Of a stretch of DNA of 64,000 nt, positions 41,372 to 49,957 are shown piece after piece (positions within the stretch are counted from its first letter, which is position 1; every line of letters begins with the position of its first letter). Under the pieces are notes generated by a model, which was given only the letters and a program-made list of their open reading frames with translations, ran no database searches and was not told the origin of the DNA. The DNA is taken from the NCBI GenBank assembly GCA_016218815.1, contig JACRCX010000103.1, positions 25,468 to 89,467 on the forward strand. Reading direction: 5' to 3'. A program made the position numbers and the translations under genes. The DNA is from Deltaproteobacteria bacterium. Lineage in GTDB: Bacteria; Myxococcota_A; Polyangia; DRWM01; JAAZOP01.

Positions 41372-44308
41372 ATGGCAGGGAAGGACGTTCCGCCCGGCGC
41401 CGAGCGGGCGCGGGTGACGACACCGTGGGGGGAGCGTGCCGGGCTGGCGCTGGCGCGGTTCCTCCACGCCCACCGGTGGTGGGTCGTGTTCGGGGCGCTC
41501 GTCCTGTGCGGGCTCGCCGCGCTGCGCGTGCCCGGGCTGATTGCGAACATCCGGGTCAACCGCGGCGCGCTGCAGGACCCCGAGAACCCGGTGCGCAAGC
41601 GGTTCGACCGGGTCGTTTCGCAGTTCGGCACGCCGTTCCTGAACATCGTGGTGCTCGAGGGCGACGACCGGGCGGGCCTGCGACGAGCCGCGGACGCGAT
41701 TGCGGCCGGGCTTGCGACTCCGCTGCCGGCCGGTGTCTCTCCCGGCGACGATCCGTGCTCCGATCCGCGTTTCGTCGGCCGGACGGTGCGCGACGTGTTT
41801 TACAAGGTGGACCTCGGGCAATTCGAGCGCAAGGGAATCTACTACCTGTCGGTCGAGGAGCTGCGGAAGCTCGGTGACGGACTAGGGGCGGCCGATCGTG
41901 GCGCGGAGCGCGGGATGCCGCCCTTGACGAGCCTGCAGGACGCGCTGGACGGGATCGTCGACGGCTTCGCGAAGGGATCGGCGTCCGCGGGGGGTGATGC
42001 GGTCAAGGACGCCGAGAGCGTCCAGGGTCTGGCGGACGCGCTGGGTCGGGTCGACCGGTGGCTGGACAAGCCCTATCCCGAGGAGCGGCTGGGCGAGTCG
42101 GCGGCGCCGAAGCTGACGGCGGACGATCGGCGGGGCGTCGACGAGCTGGGCTATCTTTCGCAGGGCGAGCATCCGATCCGGATGTTCCTGTTCGTGCGGC
42201 CGGTGACGGACTCGGAGGACGAGAAGGACAACCGCTGTTTCACGACGGCGGTGCGGACGATCGCGCACGGCGAGGCGAGGCGGGTCGCGGCGGAGACGGG
42301 GAAGCCGATGCGGGCGGTGGTGACGGGGATGCCCGCGGTGGTGACGGACGAGATGACGCTGGTGGCGCGCGACGCCGGGCGGGTCGCGCTGTACTCCGGC
42401 GCGGCGATCTTCCTGCTGCTGCTGCTGTATTTCCGGACGGTGCGCGCCGCGATCATGCTGCTGGTGCCGCTGGGGCTCGCCCTGTTCTGGACGCTCGGCC
42501 TGGTCAGCGTGACGATCGGCCGCCTGACGTTGATTTCGTCGTATTTCGGCGGCGTATTGTTGGGGTTGGGGGTGGACTACGCGGTCCAGCTCTACCTGCG
42601 GTACAACGACGAGCGGCTGCGGGGGCGGAGCGAGGTCGAGGCGGCGGGGCTGATGCTGGGCCAGACGGGCGGGGCGATCCTCACCGCGGCGGTGATGACG
42701 ACGCTGGCGTTCCTGGGCATCGGGCTGACCGCGTTCCTGGGGTTCGCGGAGCTGGGGCTGATCGTCGCGATGGCGATCTGGATGATCTTCCTGGGCACGA
42801 TGATCCTGCTGCCCGTCCTGCTGTTCTGGTTCCACAAGCCGAAGCGGTACGGCATGACGATCCAGCAGGGGTTGCACAAGGCGGCGCATCACCGGATCGG
42901 GCGGGTGGCGATTCTCGCGGTCACCTTCGGCGTCATCGCGTTCGGCGCCTTCACGCTCAAGGACGCGAAGCTCGACTGGGATGCGCTCAACCTCCTGCCG
43001 GCCAGCGCCGAGTCGGTGGTCGGCCAGAAGGTGCTGGCCAAGACGGAGTACTCGGCCGACACGGCGATCGTGACGGCGTCGAGCGTCGCGGAGATGCGGG
43101 CGCGGGTCGAGCGGCTGGAGGCATTGCGCGAGGGGGAGGGGAGGGACAAGGGGGACGAGTGTGCGGCGCAGCGGCCGGTGGTGGCGCGGGTGGAGTCGGC
43201 GGAGCGCTACGAGCGGCTGTTGCCGGAGGTGACGGAGGGGAAGGTCGAGGCGGTACTGGCGTTGCGCTCGCACCGGGCGTTCCTGGAGAAGATCCGGGGC
43301 GAGGCGTCCGGGGCGGTGAAGTTGCCGCCGCCGGTCGATCCGGGGAAGGCGGCCGAGACGCTGGAGAAGATCGCGGACGAGGCGTGGAACGTGGCGTTCG
43401 ACTTGAAGGAGAACGACCCCGGTTCCCCGCTGACGGCGGCGATCACGGCGCTGGCCGAGCGAGCGGAGAAGCTGGCGGGGCGGATCCGCGAGGGGGACGC
43501 GGCGGCGATGGGGCGGGCGCTGGCGGGTTTCCAGGACTGGCTGATGGGCCAGATCGACTTCGGGCTACGCGTCGTGCTGGAGGGCATGGAGCTGGACCCG
43601 CTCGAGGTGCGGGCGCTGCCCGAGGCGATCGACGCGCGGTTCCGTTCGCGTGACGGGCAGGCCTACGCCGCCTACGTGTACCCGACGGGCAACGTCGGGG
43701 ACCGCGACTTCCTGCCGTGCCTGGTCGGCGATCTGCAGGCGATCGACCCGGGAGCGACGGGGTTTCCGATGACGCACCTGGCCAACGCGGCGGAGATCGA
43801 GAGCAGCTTCCGCAGCGCGACGATCTACGCTTTCATCGCCGTCCTGCTCTCGCTGCTGGTGTACATGCGGAACGTGTGGCACGTGCTGGTGACGCTGGTG
43901 CCGCTGCTCTTCGGTGCGTTGCTGGTCGCGGGTCTGCAGTGGGTGATGGGGAGGCCGTTCAACTTCGTCAACGTGATGGCGTTGCCGGTGCTCATCTGCA
44001 CGGGGGTGGACTACGGCGTCTACCTGGTCCACCGCTACCGCGAGGATCCGAATTCGATCGAGGGCTTCTCCAGCACTTCGGCCGGGGTGATGCTCTGCGC
44101 GTTGACCACGATCATCGGCTTCGCGATGCTGATGCTCTCGGACCATGTCGGCATGTTCTCGCTGGGCTTCTCCCTGTCCATCGGCATCACCGCGTGCTGG
44201 GTCGCCGCGCAGTTCGCGGTGCCGGCGATGCTCTTCGCCCGCGGCGGGGGCAAGGCGCCCGCGGCCGCGCCGGCGGCGGGAGGGGCATCCGGGGAAGGGG
44301 TGTCGTGA
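41372..44308 (+). CDS. HpnN/MMPL-type RND exporter
   Basis: 978 residues from ATG 41372, with GGAGG six bases before it. Two MMPL-type bundles are visible. The first covers helices such as VALYSGAAIFLLLLLYFRTV, LGLALFWTLGLVSVTIGRLT and YFGGVLLGLGVDYAVQLYLR. The second covers ATIYAFIAVLLSLLVYMRNV, VPLLFGALLVAGLQWVMGRP and VLICTGVDYGVYLVHRYRED. Large periplasmic domains precede each. The GLGVDY and TGVDYG motifs in helix 4 and 10 hold the proton-relay Asp. Family members include hopanoid exporter HpnN and mycobacterial MmpL lipid exporters. Together with the carriers and barrel it forms a predicted lipid export path; the lipid is unknown. Confidence 0.93.
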   Translation: MAGKDVPPGAERARVTTPWGERAGLALARFLHAHRWWVVFGALVLCGLAALRVPGLIANIRVNRGALQDPENPVRKRFDRVVSQFGTPFLNIVVLEGDDRAGLRRAADAIAAGLATPLPAGVSPGDDPCSDPRFVGRTVRDVFYKVDLGQFERKGIYYLSVEELRKLGDGLGAADRGAERGMPPLTSLQDALDGIVDGFAKGSASAGGDAVKDAESVQGLADALGRVDRWLDKPYPEERLGESAAPKLTADDRRGVDELGYLSQGEHPIRMFLFVRPVTDSEDEKDNRCFTTAVRTIAHGEARRVAAETGKPMRAVVTGMPAVVTDEMTLVARDAGRVALYSGAAIFLLLLLYFRTVRAAIMLLVPLGLALFWTLGLVSVTIGRLTLISSYFGGVLLGLGVDYAVQLYLRYNDERLRGRSEVEAAGLMLGQTGGAILTAAVMTTLAFLGIGLTAFLGFAELGLIVAMAIWMIFLGTMILLPVLLFWFHKPKRYGMTIQQGLHKAAHHRIGRVAILAVTFGVIAFGAFTLKDAKLDWDALNLLPASAESVVGQKVLAKTEYSADTAIVTASSVAEMRARVERLEALREGEGRDKGDECAAQRPVVARVESAERYERLLPEVTEGKVEAVLALRSHRAFLEKIRGEASGAVKLPPPVDPGKAAETLEKIADEAWNVAFDLKENDPGSPLTAAITALAERAEKLAGRIREGDAAAMGRALAGFQDWLMGQIDFGLRVVLEGMELDPLEVRALPEAIDARFRSRDGQAYAAYVYPTGNVGDRDFLPCLVGDLQAIDPGATGFPMTHLANAAEIESSFRSATIYAFIAVLLSLLVYMRNVWHVLVTLVPLLFGALLVAGLQWVMGRPFNFVNVMALPVLICTGVDYGVYLVHRYREDPNSIEGFSSTSAGVMLCALTTIIGFAMLMLSDHVGMFSLGFSLSIGITACWVAAQFAVPAMLFARGGGKAPAAAPAAGGASGEGVS

Positions 44309-44886
44309 TGAGTCCGGATCGCGACCGGGACGGGGAGCGCGAGCCGCGGAGCAGCCGCGACCGGGACGTGTCGTGGAGCGAGATCGACAAGAAGCGGGAC
44401 CAGAGCCGGCACGTGGGCGGCGATGCCCGTCGCGACCGCAAGCCGCGCGGGTCGTCGGTGACGAGCGTCGGGCGCTACAAGTCGGACTTGTCGCGGCTGT
44501 TCGAGCGTGGCGAGGCGGGGAAGCTGGTCAAGGGGGTCGCCAAGCAGGCCGGCCTGGACGTCAGCGGCGGGCTGCCCGAGCGACAGCAGGCATTGCGGGC
44601 GATTCTGGACGCGCCCGATCCGGCGACGGCGCAGAAGGCGGTCGATGCTTTTTCCCGAGAGCACGGCGAGCTTCCCGACGATCCCGAGGTGTTGTGCCAG
44701 GCGCTGTTGCACACGGACGAGGCGGTGGTCCTCGACGTCCTCCAGCGCCTGCACCGGTACCTCGCGGGCCACGTCGTGTCCCGCAAGACCTTGCTCATCC
44801 AGCGGACGAAGCAGATCGAGTTGGGGGCGGAGTCGGACGAGCTGCGAGAGGCGGCGAGCAGGGTACGCGATCTGTTGGGAGGGTAG
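44308..44886 (+). CDS. Soluble protein coupled to RND exporter gene
   Basis: 192 residues; ATG 44308 overlaps the exporter stop by one base (TGATG), so translation is coupled. The first 55 residues are highly charged (DRDRDGEREPRSSRDRD). The rest is helical: SVGRYKSDLSRLFERGEAGK, QQALRAILDAPDPATAQKAV, LVSRKTLLIQRTKQIELGAE-like C-terminal helices. No signal peptide or membrane segment. I do not recognise a family. Its coupling to the exporter suggests a cytoplasmic regulator of that system; this is inference. Confidence 0.85.
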   Translation: MSPDRDRDGEREPRSSRDRDVSWSEIDKKRDQSRHVGGDARRDRKPRGSSVTSVGRYKSDLSRLFERGEAGKLVKGVAKQAGLDVSGGLPERQQALRAILDAPDPATAQKAVDAFSREHGELPDDPEVLCQALLHTDEAVVLDVLQRLHRYLAGHVVSRKTLLIQRTKQIELGAESDELREAASRVRDLLGG

Positions 44887-44891
44887 ATCTT

Positions 44892-45011
44892 AGCTGGTGG
44901 CTGGTGGCTGGTAGTTGGTGGTGGGGGCGAGCTACGAGCTACGAGCTACGAGCTATACTTCCCGCTGGTGGGGGTGCGAACTACCAGCTACAAGCTACTG
45001 GCTACCAGCTG
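44892..45011. repeat. Low-complexity inverted repeat block (GCTGGTG / GAGCTAC)
   Basis: AGCTGGTGGCTGGTGGCTGG at 44892-44911 continues to TAGTTGGTGGTGGG. Then come almost four copies of GAGCTAC (44929-44955). An inverse of the first part, CTACCAGCTACAAGCTACTG and GCTACCAGCT, lies at 44982-45010. The two outer parts can pair to a long imperfect hairpin. Nothing here encodes a protein. Confidence 0.8.
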
Positions 45012-45039
45012 ATAGAACGTGTGATGGTAGCAGAGTGGA

Positions 45040-45092
45040 TAAAAAAAGGCCGGGCGACGACAAGTGGGGGGAACCTTGCCGCCGCCCGGGCC
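45040..45092 (-). terminator. Strong intrinsic terminator, minus strand
   Basis: Read on the minus strand, GGCCCGGGCGGCGGCAAG (45092-45075) pairs with CTTGTCGTCGCCCGGCC (45064-45048), with G:U pairs and a single bulge, and is followed by seven U (45047-45041). This is the only clear hairpin plus U-run I found in the window. The nearest upstream minus-strand gene stops at 45421, so a transcript would carry a 330-base untranslated stretch before this point. Confidence 0.75.
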
Positions 45093-45097
45093 ATTCG

Positions 45098-45420
45098 CGG
45101 AAGGCTCGCACAAGGCTGGGGGGGGAGACCATCGAAGCGCGAGCCTTCCGAATTTTACAGATAGGCCTTATTGCGACTGGCGTGCCAACCATCTTCTTTG
45201 GAGCATGTACTGGACGGAGGGCAGCCTTCCACGAGGCAAGACTTCGTAATCGTTTCATTTCGTGATCAAGTCGGCTGACGGGCGGCGTGGAGGTGACCGG
45301 GTCAGAATGGGATGGTGCTGTGGATATCGGTTCAAACCTGCAAGCCCGATCTTTCAAGGGCGTGAAAGCGACTGGGAGGCCGGGGAACTTGGGGTGGTCG
45401 AGGGGTGGTCGAGGCGGTGG
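45098..45420 (-). other. Structured non-coding stretch, possible RNA or long 3' UTR
   Basis: A perfect 12 bp inverted repeat, CGGAAGGCTCGC (45098-45109) and GCGAGCCTTCCG (45139-45150), sits directly before the terminator on the minus strand. The interval 45150-45260 is poorer in GC than its surroundings (for example AATTTTACAGATAGGCCTTA). No frame here looks like a real protein. It may be a small RNA, the 3' end of the SPOR transcript, or eroded DNA. I could not match it to tmRNA, RNase P, 6S or SRP RNA by eye. Confidence 0.4.
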
Positions 45421-46305
45421 TCAACCGGGGACGGGCAGGGTTCGGCGAACGACGAAGGTGGGGATCCGCTCGGTCCGTTCGAACTTCCGGCGGTACCTTT
45501 CGGCTTCCGCCTGGGATGCGAAGGGGCCGACGCGGACGCGGTAGACGATGCCGCGGTCGCCGCAGTTGGCGCGGACGAGGAAGGAGTCGTGACCGCGCTG
45601 GCGGAGCATGTTCATGAAGGCCACGGCCTGGTCCTGATCGTCGAACGAGCTGACCTGGAGGGTGAAGACTCCGTGTTCGCCGGCCTGGGCGAGCGGGGGA
45701 GTGATCTCCTCCTCGAACTGCGGCTGGGCCTGACCGGGGGAGAGGGGTGGTGCCATCGGATCCCGTGCCGACTGGACGGGTGCGGGCGCCATGGGGACGC
45801 CCGGCGGGAGGGCGGGGATCGAGGCGACGGCCTGGGGCGCCGGGGGCGGCGCGGCCGGCAGGCGAGTGGTCCCTGCGGACGGGTTGCGGTCGGGTCGAGG
45901 TGCGGCCGGCAGGTCTACCGGCAACGGGGATTCGACCGGGTCGAGGGGCGCCGGCGGTTCGGCGTCGGCCGTCGCGACGATCGGGGCCGCGCCGGGCACC
46001 GGGTTCGCGAGGCGATCGTGAAACGACAGGTGCAGGGGTGGCAGATCCGACGGATCGGGCACGGCGGTGGCAGCCACCTGCATCGAGGTACCTGCGGTCC
46101 GAGTCGGACTCGCGTTTTCGAGGCCGGCGAAGGGGTCCTTGGCCTTGGCGGCCTTGCCTTCGTCCGGGCCGGAGCGAGCGACCGCGGTGCCGACGGCGAA
46201 CAGGATGCCGCCGCCAACGGCAGTGGCGGCGATGATCAGCACCAGGTGCCCCGTCCTGAGCCTGAACTCCGACCTCGTCCTCAGCTTCTCGAGATCCCTC
46301 ACCAT
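45421..46305 (-). CDS. SPOR-domain inner-membrane protein
   Basis: 294 residues from ATG 46305, with GGAGGAGG upstream. A short cytoplasmic segment (MVRDLEKLRTRSEFRLRTGH) precedes one transmembrane helix (LVLIIAATAVGGGILFAVGT). A Pro/Ala-rich periplasmic linker of about 140 residues follows. The C-terminal SPOR domain reads FTLQVSSFDDQDQAVAFMNM, HDSFLVRANCGDRGIVYRVR and VGPFASQAEAERYRRKFE. SPOR domains bind denuded glycan strands at division septa. It sits 31 bases after argS on the same strand; argS-SPOR adjacency occurs in several deltaproteobacteria. Confidence 0.93.
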   Translation of the reverse strand: MVRDLEKLRTRSEFRLRTGHLVLIIAATAVGGGILFAVGTAVARSGPDEGKAAKAKDPFAGLENASPTRTAGTSMQVAATAVPDPSDLPPLHLSFHDRLANPVPGAAPIVATADAEPPAPLDPVESPLPVDLPAAPRPDRNPSAGTTRLPAAPPPAPQAVASIPALPPGVPMAPAPVQSARDPMAPPLSPGQAQPQFEEEITPPLAQAGEHGVFTLQVSSFDDQDQAVAFMNMLRQRGHDSFLVRANCGDRGIVYRVRVGPFASQAEAERYRRKFERTERIPTFVVRRTLPVPG

Positions 46306-46336
46306 CGTTCCACCTCCTCCATCCTTCCCGCGAAGC

Positions 46337-48172
46337 CTATGCCTCGTCTTCCCGTTCCCCTTCGTCCGACCGGTCCATCCGTTCTGGTGCTTGCACGCCT
46401 GCAATGTCGAGCGCCCCGCGCACGGCGGCGCGGATGGCGCGGATCCACCTGAGCCGGGCTGCGGTCCGTTCCCAGTCCCACGCGGCGAGGGCGGGCTGGT
46501 CGAGCCGGGCGGGGGGGAGAACCGGATCGGCGTGTCGCTTCCAGCGTTCGGTGTAGTAGCGCTGGAAGGCCTGCGACAGCTCCTGGACGAAGTACACGAT
46601 CCGGTGCGGCTCGAGCGCTTCCGCCGCCTCGGCCACGTGGTCGGGCAGCGCGAGCAGCGTCCGTGCGAGCTTCCTTTCCTCCGGCAGTCCCAGCGCCCCG
46701 GGCGGGATGATCGCGCCGCCGCTCGTCCGGCCGAGGCCCTCGGCGAGCAGCGGTCGGAGCGGTTCGGGCACCCGTCGGGTGTCGAGAAGCTCGGCGCCGC
46801 GGCGCAGGATCGCGCACAGGCGGGCGTGTCCGTACTGGGCGTAGAACACGGGGTTGTCGAGCGACTTCTTCTTGGCGAGCTCGATGTCGAAGTCGAGCTG
46901 GCTGTCGTGTCGGCGGGTGAGGAACACGTACCGGGTCGCATCGACCCCGACCTCGTCGACCAGCTCGTCCAGGGTCACGAAGTCGCCGCTGCGCTTGGAC
47001 ATCTTCACCGGCTGGCCGCCGGCGGTGAGGTTGACCATCTGGACCAGCAGGACCTCGAGCGCCTTGGGGTCGCGGCCGAGGGCGGCGAGGCCGGCGTGCA
47101 TGCGGGGGATGTAGCCGTGGTGGTCGGCGCCCCAGATGTTGATGAGGCGCCCGAAGCCCCGGTCCAGCTTGTTGGCGTGGTAGAGGAGGTCGGTGGCGAA
47201 GTAGGTCCACTCGCCGTCCGACTTGCGGACCACGCGGTCCTTGTCCTCGCCCTCGCGTCCTTCGACCCGGAGGAACAGGGCACCCGCGTCGCGGTAGGCG
47301 AGGTCCCGAGCTTCCAGGTCGGAGAAGAACGGCTCGATCGTCGCGGCGATCGAGCGTTCGGACGTCTGATGCTGGAACGCCACGCGCAGGCGGGCCAGGG
47401 TGGCGATGATCGAAGCCTTCATCCGGTCGCAACCGTACTCGACGAACCGCGGCTCGTCCGGCCCCAGCGCCGCGAGGGCGGCGAGCGGACCGCTCGTGGC
47501 GCTGGCGGACGTTTCGGGGGCGAAGCGGGCGTCCGAGGCGGCGTCGCGCGCCAGATCCTTGACGTAGTCTCCGCGGTACCAGTTCTCGTCTTCGATGGGG
47601 GGGAGCTTGCCGTGGAGCGACTCGTGCAGTCGGATCCAGACGGAGCGACCCAGTTCGCGGACCTGCCGGCCCCTGTCGTTCCAGTAGTACTCGGCCGAGA
47701 CCTCGCGTCCGGCGGCGCGGAGAAGCCGGACCAGCGCATCGCCCACCACGGCTCCGCGGCCGTGGCCGACGTGAAGGGGGCCCGTGGGGTTGGCACTGAC
47801 GAACTCGACGTTGATCGGGGCGTTGCCGGTGGGCGGGAGGCGTCCGAAGCTCTCGCCTGCGGTCAGGGCTTCGTCCATGCCGCGGACCCAGGCATCGCCG
47901 CGAACGCGGAGGTTGACGAAGCCAGGTCCGGCGACTTCGGCGGTCTCGATGTCGGCGTGGCCCGACAGTTCGGCGGCGAGGAGGGCGGCGATGTCGCGGG
48001 GCTTCTTCCGTTCCAGCTTGGCCGCGATCATTGCGAAATTGGTTGTGAAATCGCCGTGTTCTTCCGACTTCGTGCGGCCGACGACGGGGGTGGTGTCGGT
48101 GGTCAGGGCGCCGCGGCGTCGGAGGTTCTCGACGGCTTCTGCGACCAGTTTTTCGATTCCTTTGGCGTTCAT
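46337..48172 (-). CDS. argS: Arginyl-tRNA synthetase
   Basis: 611 residues, full length for a class Ia enzyme. The N-terminal domain starts MNAKGIEKLVAEAVENLRRR. The HIGH motif is VSANPTGPLHVGHGRGAVVG, and the KMSKS position reads GQPVKMSKRSGDFVTLDELV; KMSKR is a known variant. The anticodon-binding domain is at the C-terminus (YTERWKRHADPVLP, RAVRGALDIAGVQAPERMD). It attaches arginine to tRNA-Arg in the cytoplasm. It is transcribed toward the SPOR gene and is probably the first gene of that unit. Confidence 0.97.
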   Translation of the reverse strand: MNAKGIEKLVAEAVENLRRRGALTTDTTPVVGRTKSEEHGDFTTNFAMIAAKLERKKPRDIAALLAAELSGHADIETAEVAGPGFVNLRVRGDAWVRGMDEALTAGESFGRLPPTGNAPINVEFVSANPTGPLHVGHGRGAVVGDALVRLLRAAGREVSAEYYWNDRGRQVRELGRSVWIRLHESLHGKLPPIEDENWYRGDYVKDLARDAASDARFAPETSASATSGPLAALAALGPDEPRFVEYGCDRMKASIIATLARLRVAFQHQTSERSIAATIEPFFSDLEARDLAYRDAGALFLRVEGREGEDKDRVVRKSDGEWTYFATDLLYHANKLDRGFGRLINIWGADHHGYIPRMHAGLAALGRDPKALEVLLVQMVNLTAGGQPVKMSKRSGDFVTLDELVDEVGVDATRYVFLTRRHDSQLDFDIELAKKKSLDNPVFYAQYGHARLCAILRRGAELLDTRRVPEPLRPLLAEGLGRTSGGAIIPPGALGLPEERKLARTLLALPDHVAEAAEALEPHRIVYFVQELSQAFQRYYTERWKRHADPVLPPARLDQPALAAWDWERTAARLRWIRAIRAAVRGALDIAGVQAPERMDRSDEGEREDEA

Positions 48173-48186
48173 GGCGGCCCCGATTC

Positions 48187-48200
48187 ACCTACACGTAGGT
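48187..48200. promoter_or_regulatory. Palindrome upstream of argS, possible operator
   Basis: ACCTAC-AC-GTAGGT is a perfect 6 bp inverted repeat 15 bases before the argS start. On the minus strand it overlaps TATACC, and TTGACC lies at 48230-48225, 21 bases earlier; that spacing is too long for a good sigma-70 promoter. It may be an operator. Confidence 0.35.
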
Positions 48201-48243
48201 ATAAGTAACCCAAGGTGTGAGTGCGGTCAAATTTTGGGATTTC

Positions 48244-48282
48244 GCGCAAAGGGGCGCGAAGAGGCAAAGGGCGCAAAGAGGG
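48244..48282. repeat. GCGCAAAGGACGCAAAG repeat, copy 3
   Basis: GCGCAAAGGGGCGCGAAGAG followed by GCAAAGGGCGCAAAGAGGG, and then GGGGGCTGGTGGCTGGTGG at 48291-48309. Two repeat families are joined here between argS and the next membrane protein gene. Confidence 0.8.
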
Positions 48283-48319
48283 GGGGGCGGCTGGGGGCTG
48301 GTGGCTGGTGGGGGGAAGG

Positions 48320-49765
48320 CTACCAGATGCCTTCGGCTATGCCGAGCCAAGCGCCGAGGCGGGTAGCGGTGGGGCTGGTGGCGGGGTCGGGCATCATCCA
48401 GGGTCTGGGGATGGGGAGGTGGAGGGAGACGTCGCCTTGTGGGGTGACTTCGATCATGGCGGCGGCGGCGACGCCGTCGTCGTCGTCGAAGTCGGCGGTG
48501 AGGAGGCCGCCGACGGTGAGGCCGACGGCGGCGGAGGCGAGCATGATGGCGCTGTACCATCGTTTTTCGTCCACGGTGGGGTCTTCGAAGATGAGGGGGG
48601 TGCCGAGGGAGGCGCCGAGGAGGACGCCGAGGAGTCCGGAGAGGTCGATGAGGGCCATGCGGCCGCGGGAGACGTCGACCCAGATCGAGGTGAGGGCGCC
48701 GGCGAGGATGCCGGCATTGAGGCCGGCGAAGGGGATGGCGAAGTCGTAGTCGGAGGACGTGGTGAAGACGTCGCGGCCGAGGATGGTGCCGGCGGCGACG
48801 GCGCCGGCGAAGGTACCCCAGGCGGCGGCGGAGTTGACGAGGGCGACATCGCCTTTCTTGAGGTCGACGGTGGCGGCGAGGGTGATGCCGGTGCCGAGGC
48901 CGAGGCCCCAGCCGAGGAGGCCCCAGGGGGCGACGGCGGAGAAGTCGTGGGCGCCGACGGTCTTGGCGAGGAGGCCGCCTTCCAGGAGGCCCCACCAGCC
49001 GCCGGCGGCGACGGTGGCGGCTTCGGCCTGGCCGATGGGGAGGTAGTAGTCGGCGAGGAGGGCGGCGGCGAGTCCGGCGCCGGCGCCCATGACGAGGGTG
49101 GGGCCGATGATGCGCCAGTCATCGATTTCGAAGGAGGAGCAGGCGAGGAAGGCGACGGCGAGGCCCTGGAGGGACTCGTTGATGGTGAGGTCGATGAGGC
49201 CGTCGTCGGCGGGGGGAGCGAGGTGACCGAGGGCGGCGGCGTCGGTGCCGGCGATGGTGTCGGGGCCGCCGAAGCCGCGGGACTCGGCGTCGCGCAGCAG
49301 GTCTTCGGCGGTCGTGGCGGCGGTGTCGGCGGCGTCCTCGGGGTCATCGGTTGCGCCGCGGAAGATGCCGGTGGTGCGGGCGCGGACCTGGAGGAAGACG
49401 TCGGCGTCGATCCGGCCTTCCTCGGCGGACGGGTACAGGACGATGGCGACGGCGTAGGGCACCTCGAGGGTTTCGGTGAGGCGGGCGAGGACATCGGGGC
49501 CGGGGCGGACGGTTCCTGCTTCGCCCAGGGCTGCGCGGACGTCGTCTTCCGGGACGCAGGCGAAGCCACTGGCGGGGAGGGCGTCGCAGAGGATGGCGAG
49601 GGTATCGGTGCGGACGGACGGATCGTCGAGCTGGTCGGAGGAAGCGACGACGGCGACGAGGATGGGGCCGTGGTCGGGTTCGTCCGCGGTGGTGGCGGGA
49701 TCATCCCGGGCCGAGGCGCGGGGCGCGGCGAGGAGCGCGGTGACGAGGATCGGTGCGAACCGCAT
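48320..49765 (-). CDS. Exported membrane protein of unknown function
   Basis: 481 residues from ATG 49765. A signal peptide (RFAPILVTALLAAPRASARD) precedes a periplasmic domain of about 150 residues (PILVAVVASSDQLDDPSVRT, FACVPEDDVRAALGEAGTVR, YAVAIVLYPSAEEGRIDADV). The rest is Gly/Ala/Leu-rich with about eight hydrophobic segments, such as WGLLGWGLGLGTGITLAATV and IDLSGLLGVLLGASLGTPLI, suggesting a bundle of helices. The C-terminus reads RLGAWLGIAEGIW. This layout, a short periplasmic domain plus glycine-rich hydrophobic repeats, is seen in myxobacterial proteins without known function. Confidence 0.82.
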   Translation of the reverse strand: MRFAPILVTALLAAPRASARDDPATTADEPDHGPILVAVVASSDQLDDPSVRTDTLAILCDALPASGFACVPEDDVRAALGEAGTVRPGPDVLARLTETLEVPYAVAIVLYPSAEEGRIDADVFLQVRARTTGIFRGATDDPEDAADTAATTAEDLLRDAESRGFGGPDTIAGTDAAALGHLAPPADDGLIDLTINESLQGLAVAFLACSSFEIDDWRIIGPTLVMGAGAGLAAALLADYYLPIGQAEAATVAAGGWWGLLEGGLLAKTVGAHDFSAVAPWGLLGWGLGLGTGITLAATVDLKKGDVALVNSAAAWGTFAGAVAAGTILGRDVFTTSSDYDFAIPFAGLNAGILAGALTSIWVDVSRGRMALIDLSGLLGVLLGASLGTPLIFEDPTVDEKRWYSAIMLASAAVGLTVGGLLTADFDDDDGVAAAAMIEVTPQGDVSLHLPIPRPWMMPDPATSPTATRLGAWLGIAEGIW

Positions 49766-49957
49766 CACGCCAGCATTAGCACGGCCGGCGCGAGGTCGTC
49801 CAGCGCGTGCCGATTGACAGGCCGGGACGTGGGGAGATAATCTTACAAACGCCGGAGACCGTCGCCGTGTCCAAGGCACGAACGGCGACGGGAAGCGCGC
49901 GAGCGTGTCCGGCGCCGAGGGGCTGGCGCAAGGGGTTTGCAGGAGAGGCTTGGAGCG

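Noticed and set aside
44915..45265. Plus-strand frame of 116 residues with a hydrophobic stretch ILQIGLIATGVPTIFF
   Set aside because: Starts within low-complexity repeats, runs through the terminator hairpin and has no family likeness; could be a relic but cannot be supported.
45320..45345. GGTTCAAACC resembling a tRNA T-loop
   Set aside because: The flanking bases do not pair as a T-stem and no acceptor or anticodon arm is present.
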